Part shown: positions 11,320 to 19,967 of the stretch, piece after piece
Position numbering within the stretch: position 1 is the first letter of the stretch
Layout: every line of letters begins with the position of its first letter
Assembly (NCBI RefSeq): GCF_026627925.1
Contig: NZ_JAPNLE010000001.1
Coordinates: 558,001-622,000 of the forward strand
Direction of reading: 5' to 3'
Origin: Cupriavidus sp. D39
GTDB lineage: Bacteria > Pseudomonadota > Gammaproteobacteria > Burkholderiales > Burkholderiaceae
DNA length: 64,000 nucleotides
The notes under the pieces: model-generated
The model's input: the letters and a program-made list of their open reading frames with translations, nothing else
What the model was told of the DNA's origin: nothing
Databases searched by the model: none
Program-made: the position numbers and the translations under genes

Positions 11320-12356
11320 CATGAAATTCGAACGCCACACTCACTTCCCCCGGAAATCGCATCATGCGATTCACGACCGCCTTCGCTGCTTTCGCTGCTT
11401 TCGCCTTCGGTGCGGCATGCAGTCTCACCTCGTCCGTCCAGGCGGCGGAGGACCCGTGGCCCCATAAGCCGGTCACCGTGATCGTTCCCTCTGCTGCCGG
11501 TGGATCGGGCGACGTACTAAGCCGCATTGTGCTGAGTCACCTCGCGAGAGCGACCAACGCCAACTTCGTTGTCGACAATCGCCCGGGCGCCGCAGGCAAC
11601 ATCGGCATGGCGATGGTCAAGCGCGCCGCGCCGGACGGGTACACGATTGGCTATGGCAACATCAACACCCTGGCCGTCAACCCCGGCCTGTTCAGAAAGC
11701 TTCCCTATGATGTGCAACGGGACTTTGTGCCCGTGGGCCGCATGTTCTCGATCTACAACCTGCTGGTGGTTCGTGGCGACTCCCCGATCAAGAACGTCGC
11801 CGAACTGATTGCGCTGGCCAAGAAGGAGCCCGGCAAGCTGTCATACGCCGCGGCGGGTACCGGCAGCAGTGGCCACATGGGCGGCGAGCTATTCAAGAAG
11901 ATGGCCGGCATCGACGTGTTGTTCATCCCGTACAACGGCGACCCGCCGTCCCTCACCGACCTCGCCGGCGGCCGGCTTGACTACACGTTTACCAATGCCT
12001 CGGTCGCATGGCCGCTCGTCAAAAGCGGCAAGCTGCGCGCGCTGGCGATCACCAGCCGCGAGCGTATTCCACTCTATCCCAATCTGCCGACCCTGGACGA
12101 GTCCGGACTGAAAGGCTACGAGAACGTCTCGTGGGGCGGTCTGGTATTTCCCAAGGGCACGCCACAGCCGATCGTCGACCGGGTTAGCGCCGCGCTGGAG
12201 AAAGTCCTGAAGTCCGACGCCTTGCGCAAGGAGTTGACCGACGCCAACGCATCGGCAGGCACCGGCACCCGCGAAGATTTCGCGCGATTCGTCGCCAGCG
12301 AGCAGAAGAAATGGACCGGCGTCATCGAATCCGCGCATATCCCAAAAATGAACTGA
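11320..12356 (+). CDS. Bug-family (TctC-like) periplasmic solute receptor
   Basis: A tripartite-tricarboxylate-type binding protein of the Bug family, which captures organic or amino acids in the periplasm. Conserved blocks are visible: KPVTVIVPSAAGGSGD, NRPGAAGNIG, APDGYTIGYGN, LPYDVQRDFVPV and the C-terminal FARFVASEQKKW. The signal peptide is hydrophobic and alanine-rich, ending SVQA-AED. The longest clean frame starts at the ATG at 11364, which has no ribosome site. An ATG at 11320 has an excellent one (AGGAGAAACC) but is out of frame by one base. Removing one C from the C5 run 11347-11351 would join the two, so the true start is probably 11320. No TctA/TctB membrane partners are nearby, as is usual for Bug proteins. 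Confidence 0.88.
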
Positions 12357-12369
12357 GCTGAATCGTCTG

Positions 12370-12670
12370 CGTGGCGTTTCTCTCGCCCCGCGCAAAAGGT
12401 CGCTGGCCAGTCGTTCGACAAGATTCTCGTGCTCGATACGGCGAAGGGTGGTGTCGCAACCTTGTGGAGGCTGCACGAGATGCAGTCGCGCGATATGGCG
12501 CCGCTGGCGATCGTGTTCATACTGTCAACACAGTCCTCGCATAGGGAGCGGCGCTGGGGGACGTGACGATGCTGGCAGGTTTCGATACAGACATCACGGC
12601 GCAAGTTCCGCATGGCGCCATAATCTGGATCGATCCGGAAGCCCGGACGATTCGCGTGCTGGTTCGATGA
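12370..12670 (+). pseudogene. Decayed aconitase X swivel-domain (DUF126) gene
   Basis: The DUF126 swivel domain normally pairs with a large aconitase X catalytic subunit. Here one frame reads GQSFDKILVLDTAKGG and then SRDMAPLAIVF. After a one-base slip at 12519 it continues TVNTVLA, a TAG stop, and then GAALGDVTMLAGF, followed by HGAIIWIDPEARTIRVLVR and a stop. The pattern is that of the swivel domain: a Gly-rich loop, the APLAIVFN strand and a C-terminal beta strand. The N-terminus is missing. The TAG would be CAG (Gln) in an intact gene. No large aconitase X subunit is present. The assignment rests on recognised motif order. Confidence 0.6.
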
Positions 12671-12936
12671 GGCGCAGCTACCGGGCCAGATCGCGAAAGG
12701 GCTGCAACGCGTGCACGGGCCGAAATAAGGTAACAGGCCGGTCCTTGTCCAAGGTGACGGGGACTACCACTCCGTGCAATCGAGTGCCTGACAGCGGGTG
12801 TTTCGCTGCCGTTTCCTCGAATCCTATCGTGCCCAGTCGCCGCACCGCGCAGCGAACGCCTTGAGGATATAGCCGCCTGACGGCGCGCAAAACGGAGCTG
12901 TGCCAACAAAGGCGAATGTGGTTGAAGGAGAAGGAT
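12671..12936. other. Spacer with an unassigned minus-strand peptide remnant
   Basis: On the minus strand, a frame ending near 12678 contains GTIGFEETAAKHPLSG and RPVTLFRPVHALQPFRDLAR, which is not random-looking and could be the C-terminus of a lost gene. I cannot name the family. No intact gene is present. Confidence 0.3.
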
Positions 12937-13179
12937 ATGCATACCGGCAAGAAGTCCGTGCGCGTGCAGGCCGGCAAGTGGTTCGGGCCTGGTGCGGCGT
13001 TGCGTGTGATCGAGTTCAGTCGGGCGCCTTCGGATCGAAGGCGCTACGTGCGCATTGGCACGTTGCGGCCAGAAGGATGGGTGACGATCGTTTTCTTCCG
13101 GCACGATGACGGGTCGTGGAACGTCTTTCCACCAAAGACGGACATGCTGGGGATGCGTGCTTGCCAGCTCGCCGCATGA
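12937..13179 (+). CDS. Small hypothetical protein (80 aa)
   Basis: This is an 80-residue basic protein starting at the ATG at 12937, right behind a strong ribosome site (GAAGGAGAAGGAT). It begins MHTGKKSVRVQAGKWFGPG and continues into a beta-rich stretch (YVRIGTLRPEGWVTIVFFRH, then DDGSWNVFPP). It has no signal peptide or membrane segment. I do not recognise a characterised family. The ribosome site, compact size and even amino-acid composition argue that it is real. Neighbours are remnants, so the context gives no clue to function. Confidence 0.6.
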   Translation: MHTGKKSVRVQAGKWFGPGAALRVIEFSRAPSDRRRYVRIGTLRPEGWVTIVFFRHDDGSWNVFPPKTDMLGMRACQLAA

Positions 13180-13604
13180 GCGACAGGCCAGGCGAGAGAT
13201 CTATGGTTTATAGGCTCCAGATGAACATCCTCGAATTGGCACAGGATGTCGGGATGCTGGTCGACCTTGACGGCAGGATCGGGGTACTGAATATCGAAGC
13301 GTCCATAGAACACTCGACGCCTTTCCGCGTCTTGCACATGCGTTAGAGTCGGCCTTGGCGAAAGGAGGGGCGGGTACACGGGCCACGGCATCGGGACGGC
13401 CTATTCACTGAGTGTCGTTGTTCGTGCCGGATTTACCTCCAATTGGAGACGAGGCGTCGAGGTGCGGCTTATCCGGAGCCATCAAGCACAAGCGACCAGT
13501 CGGCTCGATGAGCGCGATATCTCGTCTGCGTTGGCCGGGCACAGACGTGCCAGGTCAATACGACGCGAAACATCGTCGAGGCTACTGAATATCTGGAGGA
13601 GACT
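13180..13604. other. Region with no recognised gene
   Basis: A minus-strand frame (13044-13391) contains ERRRVFYGRFDIQYPDPAVK, which looks protein-like but has no recognised family or ribosome site. Nothing else stands out. The 3' end should hold the promoter of the 39-codon gene that follows. Confidence 0.35.
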
Positions 13605-13724
13605 ATGACGACCATCCTGCTTGCCGGCATGCTCGGCTTCCTTGTCATCGTTTTGATTGTGTTGATTGTGTTGACGCTGATGCGCATGGCCATGAAGCGT
13701 GATACCTTCGATTCGGGTGGTTGA
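13605..13724 (+). CDS. Predicted 39-aa single-pass membrane peptide
   Basis: A very short gene. It has a strong ribosome site (CTGGAGGAGACT) directly before the ATG at 13605, then a strongly hydrophobic stretch (LLAGMLGFLVIVLIVLIVLT) and a charged tail (MAMKRDTFDSGG), ending at 13724. This is the layout of a small single-helix inner-membrane protein with its C-terminus probably cytoplasmic (positive residues after the helix). The helix is partly encoded by a short tandem repeat (GTTTTGATT-GTGTTGATT-GTGTTGAC). No known family comes to mind. It could also be chance, but ribosome site, hydrophobicity and stop fit together. Confidence 0.5.
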   Translation: MTTILLAGMLGFLVIVLIVLIVLTLMRMAMKRDTFDSGG

Positions 13725-13795
13725 GATGATCGCAGCGGCAGAAAAGAAGTTCCGCGTTCACGAAGAAGGCGCTTCATAGAGCTCGACGAAGCGGA

Positions 13796-13984
13796 GGCTT
13801 CTGGCAGCAGCCTGCGGCTCTCCTCGCTCAGCGCGATCGACTTGCCAGCGCGATCGAACAAACTGTATCCCAGGTCCTCCTCCAGCCGGCGTGCCTAAGT
13901 GCTCACGGCGGCAAGCCGCGCGCCGGCGGCGGAGAAAGAGGCGGCTTCCGCGACGACAAGGAAGGTGCAGAAGTAGCTGATCTT
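13796..13984 (-). pseudogene. N-terminal remnant of a LysR-family regulator
   Basis: The minus strand encodes ISYFCTFLVVAEAASFSAAG, then ARLAAVST, a TAG stop, and ARRLEEDLGYSLFDRAGKSI to LLPEA. This is the winged-helix DNA-binding domain of a LysR regulator. The start codon is lost (TAG stands just before the first residues), there is an internal nonsense codon, and the effector domain is absent. It lies divergent to the VOC/FAH genes that follow, so it was probably their regulator. Confidence 0.75.
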
Positions 13985-14109
13985 CTATCGAAACTTTTGA
14001 TTCTTAGAACAGAAATAATTCGTTTCATATTACGAGTTCTGCTGACTACAATCTGTGCAACCGGAACACCGCAACACTTCTCCATCCCGCGCGAAAAAAG
14101 ACCCTTCTC

Positions 14110-14533
14110 ATGAACGCAACTCCGCTGTTTCACCTGGCATTTCCCGTTCACGACCTGAGCGAAGCCCGCCACTTCTATGGCGAACTGCTGGAGTTGCCCC
14201 GAGGGCCGCAGATCCGATGCCTGGATAGATTTCAATTTCTACGGCCACCAGGTGGTCGCCCACCTGGCGCCGGAAGAATGCGGCCATCGCGCGACCAGCG
14301 CGGTCGATGGCGACGAGGTGCCGGTGCGGCATTTCGGCGCGATCCTGCCGATGGAAGAATGGGAAGCGCTGGCGGACAAGCTGCGCGCCGCTAATACGAA
14401 GTTCGTGATCGAGCCGCATGTGCACTTTAAAGGACAGGTTGGCGAGCAGGCGACCATGTTCTTCCTCGACCCGTCGGGCAACGCGCTGGAGTTCAAGGCG
14501 TTCGGCGACCTCAGCCAGGTTTTCGCCAAGTAA
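14110..14533 (+). pseudogene. VOC-family (glyoxalase/dioxygenase fold) protein, frameshifted
   Basis: A vicinal-oxygen-chelate fold protein of about 140 residues. The first frame gives [20 protein letters not shown] and HFYGELL. The next frame continues [39 protein letters not shown] and [17 protein letters not shown]. Histidine and glutamate metal ligands of the VOC fold are present (HLAFPVHD, VAHLAP, NALEFKA). The junction near 14190-14196 is best explained by one inserted base. In related bacteria this protein is usually next to an FAH-family hydrolase, as here. The specific reaction is unknown. Confidence 0.75.
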
Positions 14534-14588
14534 TTAATTCCTCCTCGTGCACGGGCCCACGTTGGCCCGCACGGAAACAGACACCGAA

Positions 14589-14992
14589 ATGACAGAATTT
14601 GTTATCCAGCCCGCCGAGCAGGCGAGCGTCGCCGTGGCCGGCAGCAGCGCCCGCTTCCCATCCGCCGCGTGTTCTGCGTCGGCCGCAACTACGCCGCGCA
14701 CGCCCGCGAGATGGGCAATGACCCGGACCGCGAGCCGCCGTTCTTCTTCACCAAACCCGCGGACGCCGTCGTGGCCGCCGAAGGGACGGTGCCCTATCCG
14801 TCGCTGACGGACAACCTCCACCACGAGATCGAATTGGTGGTGGCGATCGGCAAGGGTGGCGCCAACCTCAAGCCGGAGCAAGCGCAGGATCTGGTCTGGG
14901 GCTACGGCGTGGGTGTCGACCTGACCCGCCGCGACCTGCAGGACACCGCCAAGAAGATGCGCCGGCCCTGGGACTGGTCAAAGGGTTTCGAT
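14589..14992 (+). pseudogene. FAH-family hydrolase, frameshifted and 3'-truncated
   Basis: This is the first part of a fumarylacetoacetate-hydrolase-family enzyme (acylpyruvase or fumarylpyruvate-hydrolase type). It starts [16 protein letters not shown] at 14589. After one missing base in the C3 run 14657-14659 it continues in another frame as [16 protein letters not shown], then [22 protein letters not shown] (metal-binding HxExE) and [16 protein letters not shown]. Resemblance ends at WDWSKGFD (14992). The following 100 codons are unrelated, so the C-terminal half was deleted. It forms a unit with the VOC gene and the LysR remnant. Confidence 0.8.
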
Positions 14993-15131
14993 GGCCGACC
15001 TGAATCGCTTCTGGTGGGATGCGTACTTCTCGTGCAACTTCTGGCGGTTGCTTCCCGGAATTTCATATTCCGCTTCCCTATAAATCTATGTGCCGCTGCT
15101 TGAATATCACCGGCGCTCAGAGGAGCCCCCG

Positions 15132-16136
15132 ATGAGAAAACGAATCGTCGTGTACCGGAAGGTGCCGCAGAGCGTGCTCGCGCTGTTGCGCGAACAGCAT
15201 GACGTGATCGAGGTCGAACAGGTTGCTGCCGCAAGCCGCGCGCCGTTGATCGAAGCGCTCGCGCGGGCACATGGCATCCTCGGCAACCACATGAAGATCA
15301 CGTCGGAGCTACTTGACGCCGCACCATTTTTGGAAGCAGCATCGACCATTTCCGCCGGATTCGATGCATTCGATGTCGAGGACCTGACGCGGCGCGGCAT
15401 CGTCCTCAACAACACGCCCGACGAATTGACTGAAACCACCGCGGATCTCGCGTTCACCCTGCTGCTCGCGAGCGCGCGGCGTGTCGTCGAACTCGCCGAA
15501 TGGACGCGGCGCGGCGAATGGCGTGCGTCGGTCGGAGCGGCTCAGTTCGGCGTCGACGTTCATCACAAGGCGCTCGGCATCGTCGGGCTCTGACGCATCG
15601 GCAGCGCCCTCGCGCGACGCGCGGCGCTGGGTTTCGGAATGGACGTGCTGTATTGCAATCGCACACGCAATCACGAAGCGGAAGAAGCCTACGGTGCGCA
15701 ATGGCGCACGTTGCCGGAACTGCTGGCGCAGGCCGATTTCGTGTGCCTGCTGGTGCCATTGTCCGCCGCGACCGAGCGCCTGATCGGCGCGGCAGAACTC
15801 CGCCAGATGAAGCGAACGGCGATCCTCGTCAACTGCGCGCGCGGCCAGGTGGTCGACGAAGCCGCGCTCATCGAGGCGCTGCGGGAACATCGCATCCTCG
15901 GCGCCGGACTCGACGTGTTCGAGCGCGAACCGCTGCCACCGGACTCGCCACTGTTGACAATGCCGAACGTCGTCGCCCTGCCGCATATCGGCTCGGCGAC
16001 GCAACAGACACGCGACGCGATGGCGTTACGTGCGGCCCGCAACCTGCTCGACGCACTCGACGGCCGTATCACCTCGACCTGCGTGAATCCAGAAGTGCAA
16101 GTTGTCCTTGAGGTCTCCCGACGCCACGCGGGATGA
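15132..16136 (+). pseudogene. D-isomer-specific 2-hydroxyacid dehydrogenase with in-frame stop
   Basis: This resembles the 2-ketogluconate/glyoxylate/hydroxypyruvate reductase branch, which reduces 2-keto acids with NAD(P)H. It starts at the ATG at 15132 behind AGGAGC. The catalytic-domain part is complete (STISAGFDAFDVEDLTRRGI, NNTPDELTETTADLAF). In the nucleotide-binding motif the sequence reads GIVGL-stop-RIGSALARRAA. The TGA at 15591-15593 replaces the GGA (Gly) expected in GLGRIG. The same frame then stays open to 16136 with VNCARGQVVDEAAL (catalytic Arg), GLDVFEREP (Glu) and LPHIGSAT (His). A single substitution therefore explains the break, unlike the homopolymer slips elsewhere. Confidence 0.85.
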
Positions 16137-16358
16137 AGCCCCGCGCCCGATATCCCAGATCCCCAGTCGTTATATTTTAACGTTATATCTAATAACATCG
16201 TCCGACATCTTCCGTACACGTTAAGTGCATTGCGCACGATTTGGTCCAAGGTAAACCCGGAATCGCTGTGCTGGCAGTCGCGGATACCAGAGGGTATAGC
16301 CGCACCTTGCCTGGCGCGCTCGGCATACATTCCACTCATTTCATAGGAGGATGTACGA

Positions 16359-16910
16359 ATGAAACTGGTTAAAGGGGCTTCGCGCCGCTAGCAGGCGCAT
16401 TGCTTTTTCGGTATGGGCATCGCGCAAGCGGCAGGCATGCACGTGTCTTCCGCGTCGTTCGCGGATGGCGCGACGATTCCTGTGTTCCACGGCAACAATA
16501 CGTCCGATTGCGGCGGCAAGGGCGTTTCTCCGCAGGTGTCCTGGTCGAACCTGCCTGCCGGTGCCAAGTCGGTTGCCGTGCTGCTTTCCGATCCCGACGG
16601 CGCGCTGGGGCTTGGCGTTTCACATTGGGTTGCGTACAACATCGCCGCAGATCGTGGGCAGCTCAAGGAGGGCGAAGGCCAGACCGACGGCCATGGCGCC
16701 ACCATCGGCAAGAACGTCAGTGGCGAGGTCGTATATCGCGGGCCCTGCCCGCCGGCGGGTGACGCACCACACCATTACACTTTGACCGTGGTCGCGACGG
16801 ATCTCGCGCCGTCCGCACTGCCGCCTGGATTGACCAGGGACGAACTCATGTCGGCGCTCAAGGGGCACGCGCTTGGTGGCCAGAGCGTCATCGGCAAATA
16901 CAGTCGCTGA
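16359..16910 (+). pseudogene. YbhB/YbcL-type PEBP-family protein, signal peptide disrupted
   Basis: A phosphatidylethanolamine-binding-protein (Raf kinase inhibitor-like) family protein, about 165 residues after the signal peptide. Family motifs are LLSDPDGALG, HWVAYNI, YRGPCPPAGD and HHYTLTVVATDL. A strong ribosome site (TAGGAGGATG) precedes the ATG at 16359, but that frame has TAG at 16389-16391. If one G is restored to the G4 run 16374-16377 and one T removed from the T5 run 16404-16408, the reading becomes MKLVKGGFAPLAGALLFGMG then IAQAAG. That is a convincing Sec signal peptide joined in frame to the mature protein. The two slips cancel each other. A start at 16413 would give a leaderless protein. 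Confidence 0.8.
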
Positions 16911-17032
16911 GCTGTCGTGACGATGCCCATCGCCAAAATTAGCGTTGCTACCGAACGGGAAGCGATGGACATTGGAGGGTTTTGTCGCGATAGGGGTGCG
17001 TAGTCGGACGAACTCCGCGGGAGTGGTTTTGC

Positions 17033-17345
17033 TTATGCTGCCAGCGCGTAGAATTGCTGAGCAGCGGACGCAGTGCTCCTCTCGGAGCGCCGCATCTGAC
17101 CCTCGGCGATCATGTGCATCAGTTCGATGCCGCCCAGAAGGATGCTGGCGCAGCTGAAATCCTTGAATCCCAGCATCGGCCGAATCACGCGCTTGATGGC
17201 CCGATGATCCTGCTCGACGATGTTGCTCGGGTATTTGAACTGCCGAATGACGATGGGTGCCTCCCGTTCGGAGTTGATGTCACGCAGTGCGGCCAGGTTG
17301 GCGGTGCTCCTGTCAATGGTCACCGTATCGGGGGCACCCCTTTTT
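17033..17345 (-). mobile_element. IS6-family transposase C-terminal fragment
   Basis: The minus strand encodes the end of a DDE transposase: GAPDTVTIDRSTANLAALRD, IRQFKYPSNIVEQDHRAIKR, VIRPMLGFKDFSCASILLGG and IELMHMIAEGQ, then a stop at 17033. This matches the third-acidic-residue region (IVEQDHRAIKR) of IS6/IS26-type transposases. Everything upstream of GAPDTVT is missing, so this is a remnant. It sits 15 bp before the aldo/keto reductase start, so a past insertion or deletion ended here. GGTTTTGTCGC near 16978 may be part of a terminal repeat, but this is weak. Confidence 0.8.
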
Positions 17346-17359
17346 AGGAAGATCATCCA

Positions 17360-18363
17360 ATGCAACAACGCAAACTCGGCACCTTCAACGTAAGCTCCAT
17401 CGGTCTGGGCTGCATGAACCTGAGCCACGCCTACGGCGTGCCACCATCGCCCGAGCAAGCCGCAAAGGTACTGCTGACCGCTCTGGATGCTGGCGTCAAT
17501 TTTTTGACACGGCCGCCCTGTACGGCTTTGGAGCAAATGAGACGCTGGTCGGCAACGTCCTGTCCAAGCACCGCAACCAGTTCACCCTGGCCAGCAAGTG
17601 CGGCATGACCGGCGTAGACATCAGTGGCGATGGCAAGCCCGTGCGAGTCATCGACGGCCGCCCACAGACCATCCGGGCCACCTGCGAAGCCGCGCTCAAG
17701 CGCCTGCGTACCGACGTGATCGACCTGTACTACCTGCACCGCTGGGACAAAAAGGTACCCATCGAGGAAAGCGTGGGCGCCCTAAGCGATCTGGTGCGCA
17801 AGGGTTATGTCCGCTCCATCGGTCTCTCGGAAGTGTCGGCAACAACGCTGCGCAAAGCCCACAACGTACATCCCATCACCGCGCTGCAGACCGAATATTC
17901 GTTGTTGACGCGCAACCCGGAAATCGCCGTACTAGAGGCCTGCCGCGAGCTTGGCGTGGCCCTCGTCGCCTTCAGCCCTCTGGCGCGCGGCTTTTTGTGC
18001 GGTGAACTGACCGACATAGCCTTGCTCGACGCCAAGGACATCCGCCGCTCCATGCCGCGCTTTGCGCCCGAGGCTTACGCCGCAAACTTGTCGCTGCTGG
18101 ACGGCTACAAGGCCATCGCCCGCGACGTCGGTTGCTCACTGGCACAGCTCTCGCTGGCTTGGCTGTTGCACCGTGGCAATGACATCATTCCGATCCCTGG
18201 CACCACCAGCGTGGCGCACTTATTGGATGATCTCGGGGCGATCGATGTGAAGCTCAGCGCAGATGCCATGGCCCGGTTGGAGTCACTGATCAACCAGCGG
18301 ACCGTGGTGGGCAGCCGCTACAATCCGCAGGGCAACAGCGAGGTGGATACAGAGAGTTTCTGA
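17360..18363 (+). pseudogene. Aldo/keto reductase, frameshifted near codon 48
   Basis: An AKR-family NADPH-dependent oxidoreductase of the YajO/AKR13-like group, about 334 residues. It starts MQQRKLGTFNVSSIGLGCMN. After DAGVNF the frame fails at the T6 run 17500-17505. Adding one T continues the protein as FDTAALYGFGANETLVG (catalytic Asp and Tyr region), FTLASKCGM, YYLHRWDKKVP, GYVRSIGLSEVS, QTEYSLLTR and PIPGTTSVAHL. All of the barrel is present. The promoter region has been replaced by the IS6 fragment. The substrate cannot be deduced. Confidence 0.87.
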
Positions 18364-18651
18364 CCTGAGACGGGGTGTCCGCATTTGTGTGACTGCGTGC
18401 GTTCACCGGACGTTCGACACGAAGCAACAGGCGGTACTGGTCTGCGTAGCAGCGTGGGCCAGGCGCGTGGCGTCCAGCTTCTCTTGTAGCACCACGCTCG
18501 CTGCGCTGCCTCGAGTTCGGCCCGCACGATGGCGGTAGGACGACCACCAAAAACGAATGATCCGGCCCGGGGCCAGCGCTCATGCAGACCTCGCAAGCCG
18601 GCCGGCACGGCGACCGCGCGGCACGTCGCGGCCACCAGGGCCCTCCACGAT
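18364..18651. other. Spacer between convergent genes, nothing recognised
   Basis: About 290 bp between the ends of the aldo/keto reductase and an MFS transporter. No gene, and no obvious terminator hairpin with a T run, was found. Confidence 0.45.
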
Positions 18652-19920
18652 TCAGGCTAGCGCCGGCACTGCCTCCTGGATCGGTTCGCGCAGCAGCACG
18701 AAGTAAGCCAGCGCCGCCGCCACGGCAACCGCCGCGCTGATGACGAACGCCAAAGAAAACGAGCCGCTGTACTGCACGCTGAAGCCGGTGACGATGGGCG
18801 CGACCGAGCCGGCCAGGTAGCCGCCGAAGTTCTGGATCGAGCCGAACGAAGCCACGCGCCTGGACGATATGACGGTGTTGACGATCATCCAGGCCGTAGC
18901 GCTGGCCATGTTGATGGAGAACAGCGCCAGGCATAGCAGCACGACGCAGCCCACCACATTGGTCACGAAGGCCACCATCAGGGTAAAGCCCGCCGCCGTC
19001 AGCAAGCCGGCGATGATGGTGAACTTGCGGCTGCCCAGGATGCTCATGCCACGCCGCACCAGCAGGTCGCATGCGCGTCCGGCGACCACCGTACCGATGG
19101 CGCCGAACAGGTAGGCCAGCGAGACCACCCATGCGGTCTTGTACAGGTCCATGCCGTGCTGCTTCTCGAAATACCCGGGCAGCCAGGTGAGGTGCAGCCA
19201 GAGCATGTAGATCACGCCCATGAAGCCGAGGAATGCACCCCAAGTGGTGCCGCGGCGAAACAGCATTGCCCAGTCGGCCAGCTGCTCGGACATGCTCGGC
19301 GGCGCGGCCCGCGCGCTCACCGGCTCGGCGCGGCCGCTACTGGCCATGTATTCGGCCTTGCTCTTGTAGAACACGAACCAGCAGCTGGCGAGCACCAGCC
19401 CTAGGACACCGCTGATGACAAACATGCCGCGCCAGCCGAAGTGCACCATGAACAGCGTCAGCAGCGGCGGCGCCACGCAGGGGCCGATGCAGGTGGACGA
19501 CCACACCAGGCCCGTGGGCGTGCCCCGTTCCTCCGCGTCGAACCATTCGGCCAGCGCCTTGGCCGCCGATGGGAACACCGGCGCCTCCCCGATGCCCAGC
19601 AGCACGCGCAGGCCGATGAAGTTGCCGAAGCCGCTGGCGAAGCCGAACACGGTCTGGGCGACGGACCAGAAGATCAGCGACGCACCCAGGGCGATCTTGC
19701 TGCCCAGGCGGTCGATGATGATGCCCATGGGCAGTTGCGAGAAGGCGTAGGCGATCGAGAACGCCGACAGCAGGATGCCCATCTCCGACGGGCTGATTGA
19801 CAGGTCTTTCTGAATCGAGGTGTTGGCGATGGACAGCGCGCTGCGGTCCAGGTAGTTCACCACGCCGATGAAGAACAGGAACACGACCGCGACAGTCTGA
19901 TAGCTTTTAATTTTTCTCAT
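18652..19920 (-). CDS. ACS-family MFS transporter (glucarate/galactarate or aldonate type)
   Basis: A 422-residue permease with the ExuT/GudP-like N-terminus (VVNYLDRSALSIANTSIQ) and the conserved loop MGIIIDRLGSK. It has twelve predicted helices. The start is the ATG at 19920; a longer open frame upstream is not used because the family N-terminus fits here. It lies 47 bp after the Ldh-type dehydrogenase and is last in an operon with that gene and the aldehyde dehydrogenase, so it is probably the importer for the sugar acid they consume. Intact. Confidence 0.92.
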   Translation of the reverse strand: MRKIKSYQTVAVVFLFFIGVVNYLDRSALSIANTSIQKDLSISPSEMGILLSAFSIAYAFSQLPMGIIIDRLGSKIALGASLIFWSVAQTVFGFASGFGNFIGLRVLLGIGEAPVFPSAAKALAEWFDAEERGTPTGLVWSSTCIGPCVAPPLLTLFMVHFGWRGMFVISGVLGLVLASCWFVFYKSKAEYMASSGRAEPVSARAAPPSMSEQLADWAMLFRRGTTWGAFLGFMGVIYMLWLHLTWLPGYFEKQHGMDLYKTAWVVSLAYLFGAIGTVVAGRACDLLVRRGMSILGSRKFTIIAGLLTAAGFTLMVAFVTNVVGCVVLLCLALFSINMASATAWMIVNTVISSRRVASFGSIQNFGGYLAGSVAPIVTGFSVQYSGSFSLAFVISAAVAVAAALAYFVLLREPIQEAVPALA

Positions 19921-19967
19921 TAATGTGTCTCCTTGATATGGAGTATGGGTCTGGCCCGTGCGGGCCT

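Noticed and set aside
12678..12977. A 99-codon minus-strand frame with GTIGFEETAAKHPLSG
   Set aside because: Could be a gene tail but has no recognised family, no ribosome site, and overlaps the well-supported small plus-strand gene at 12937.
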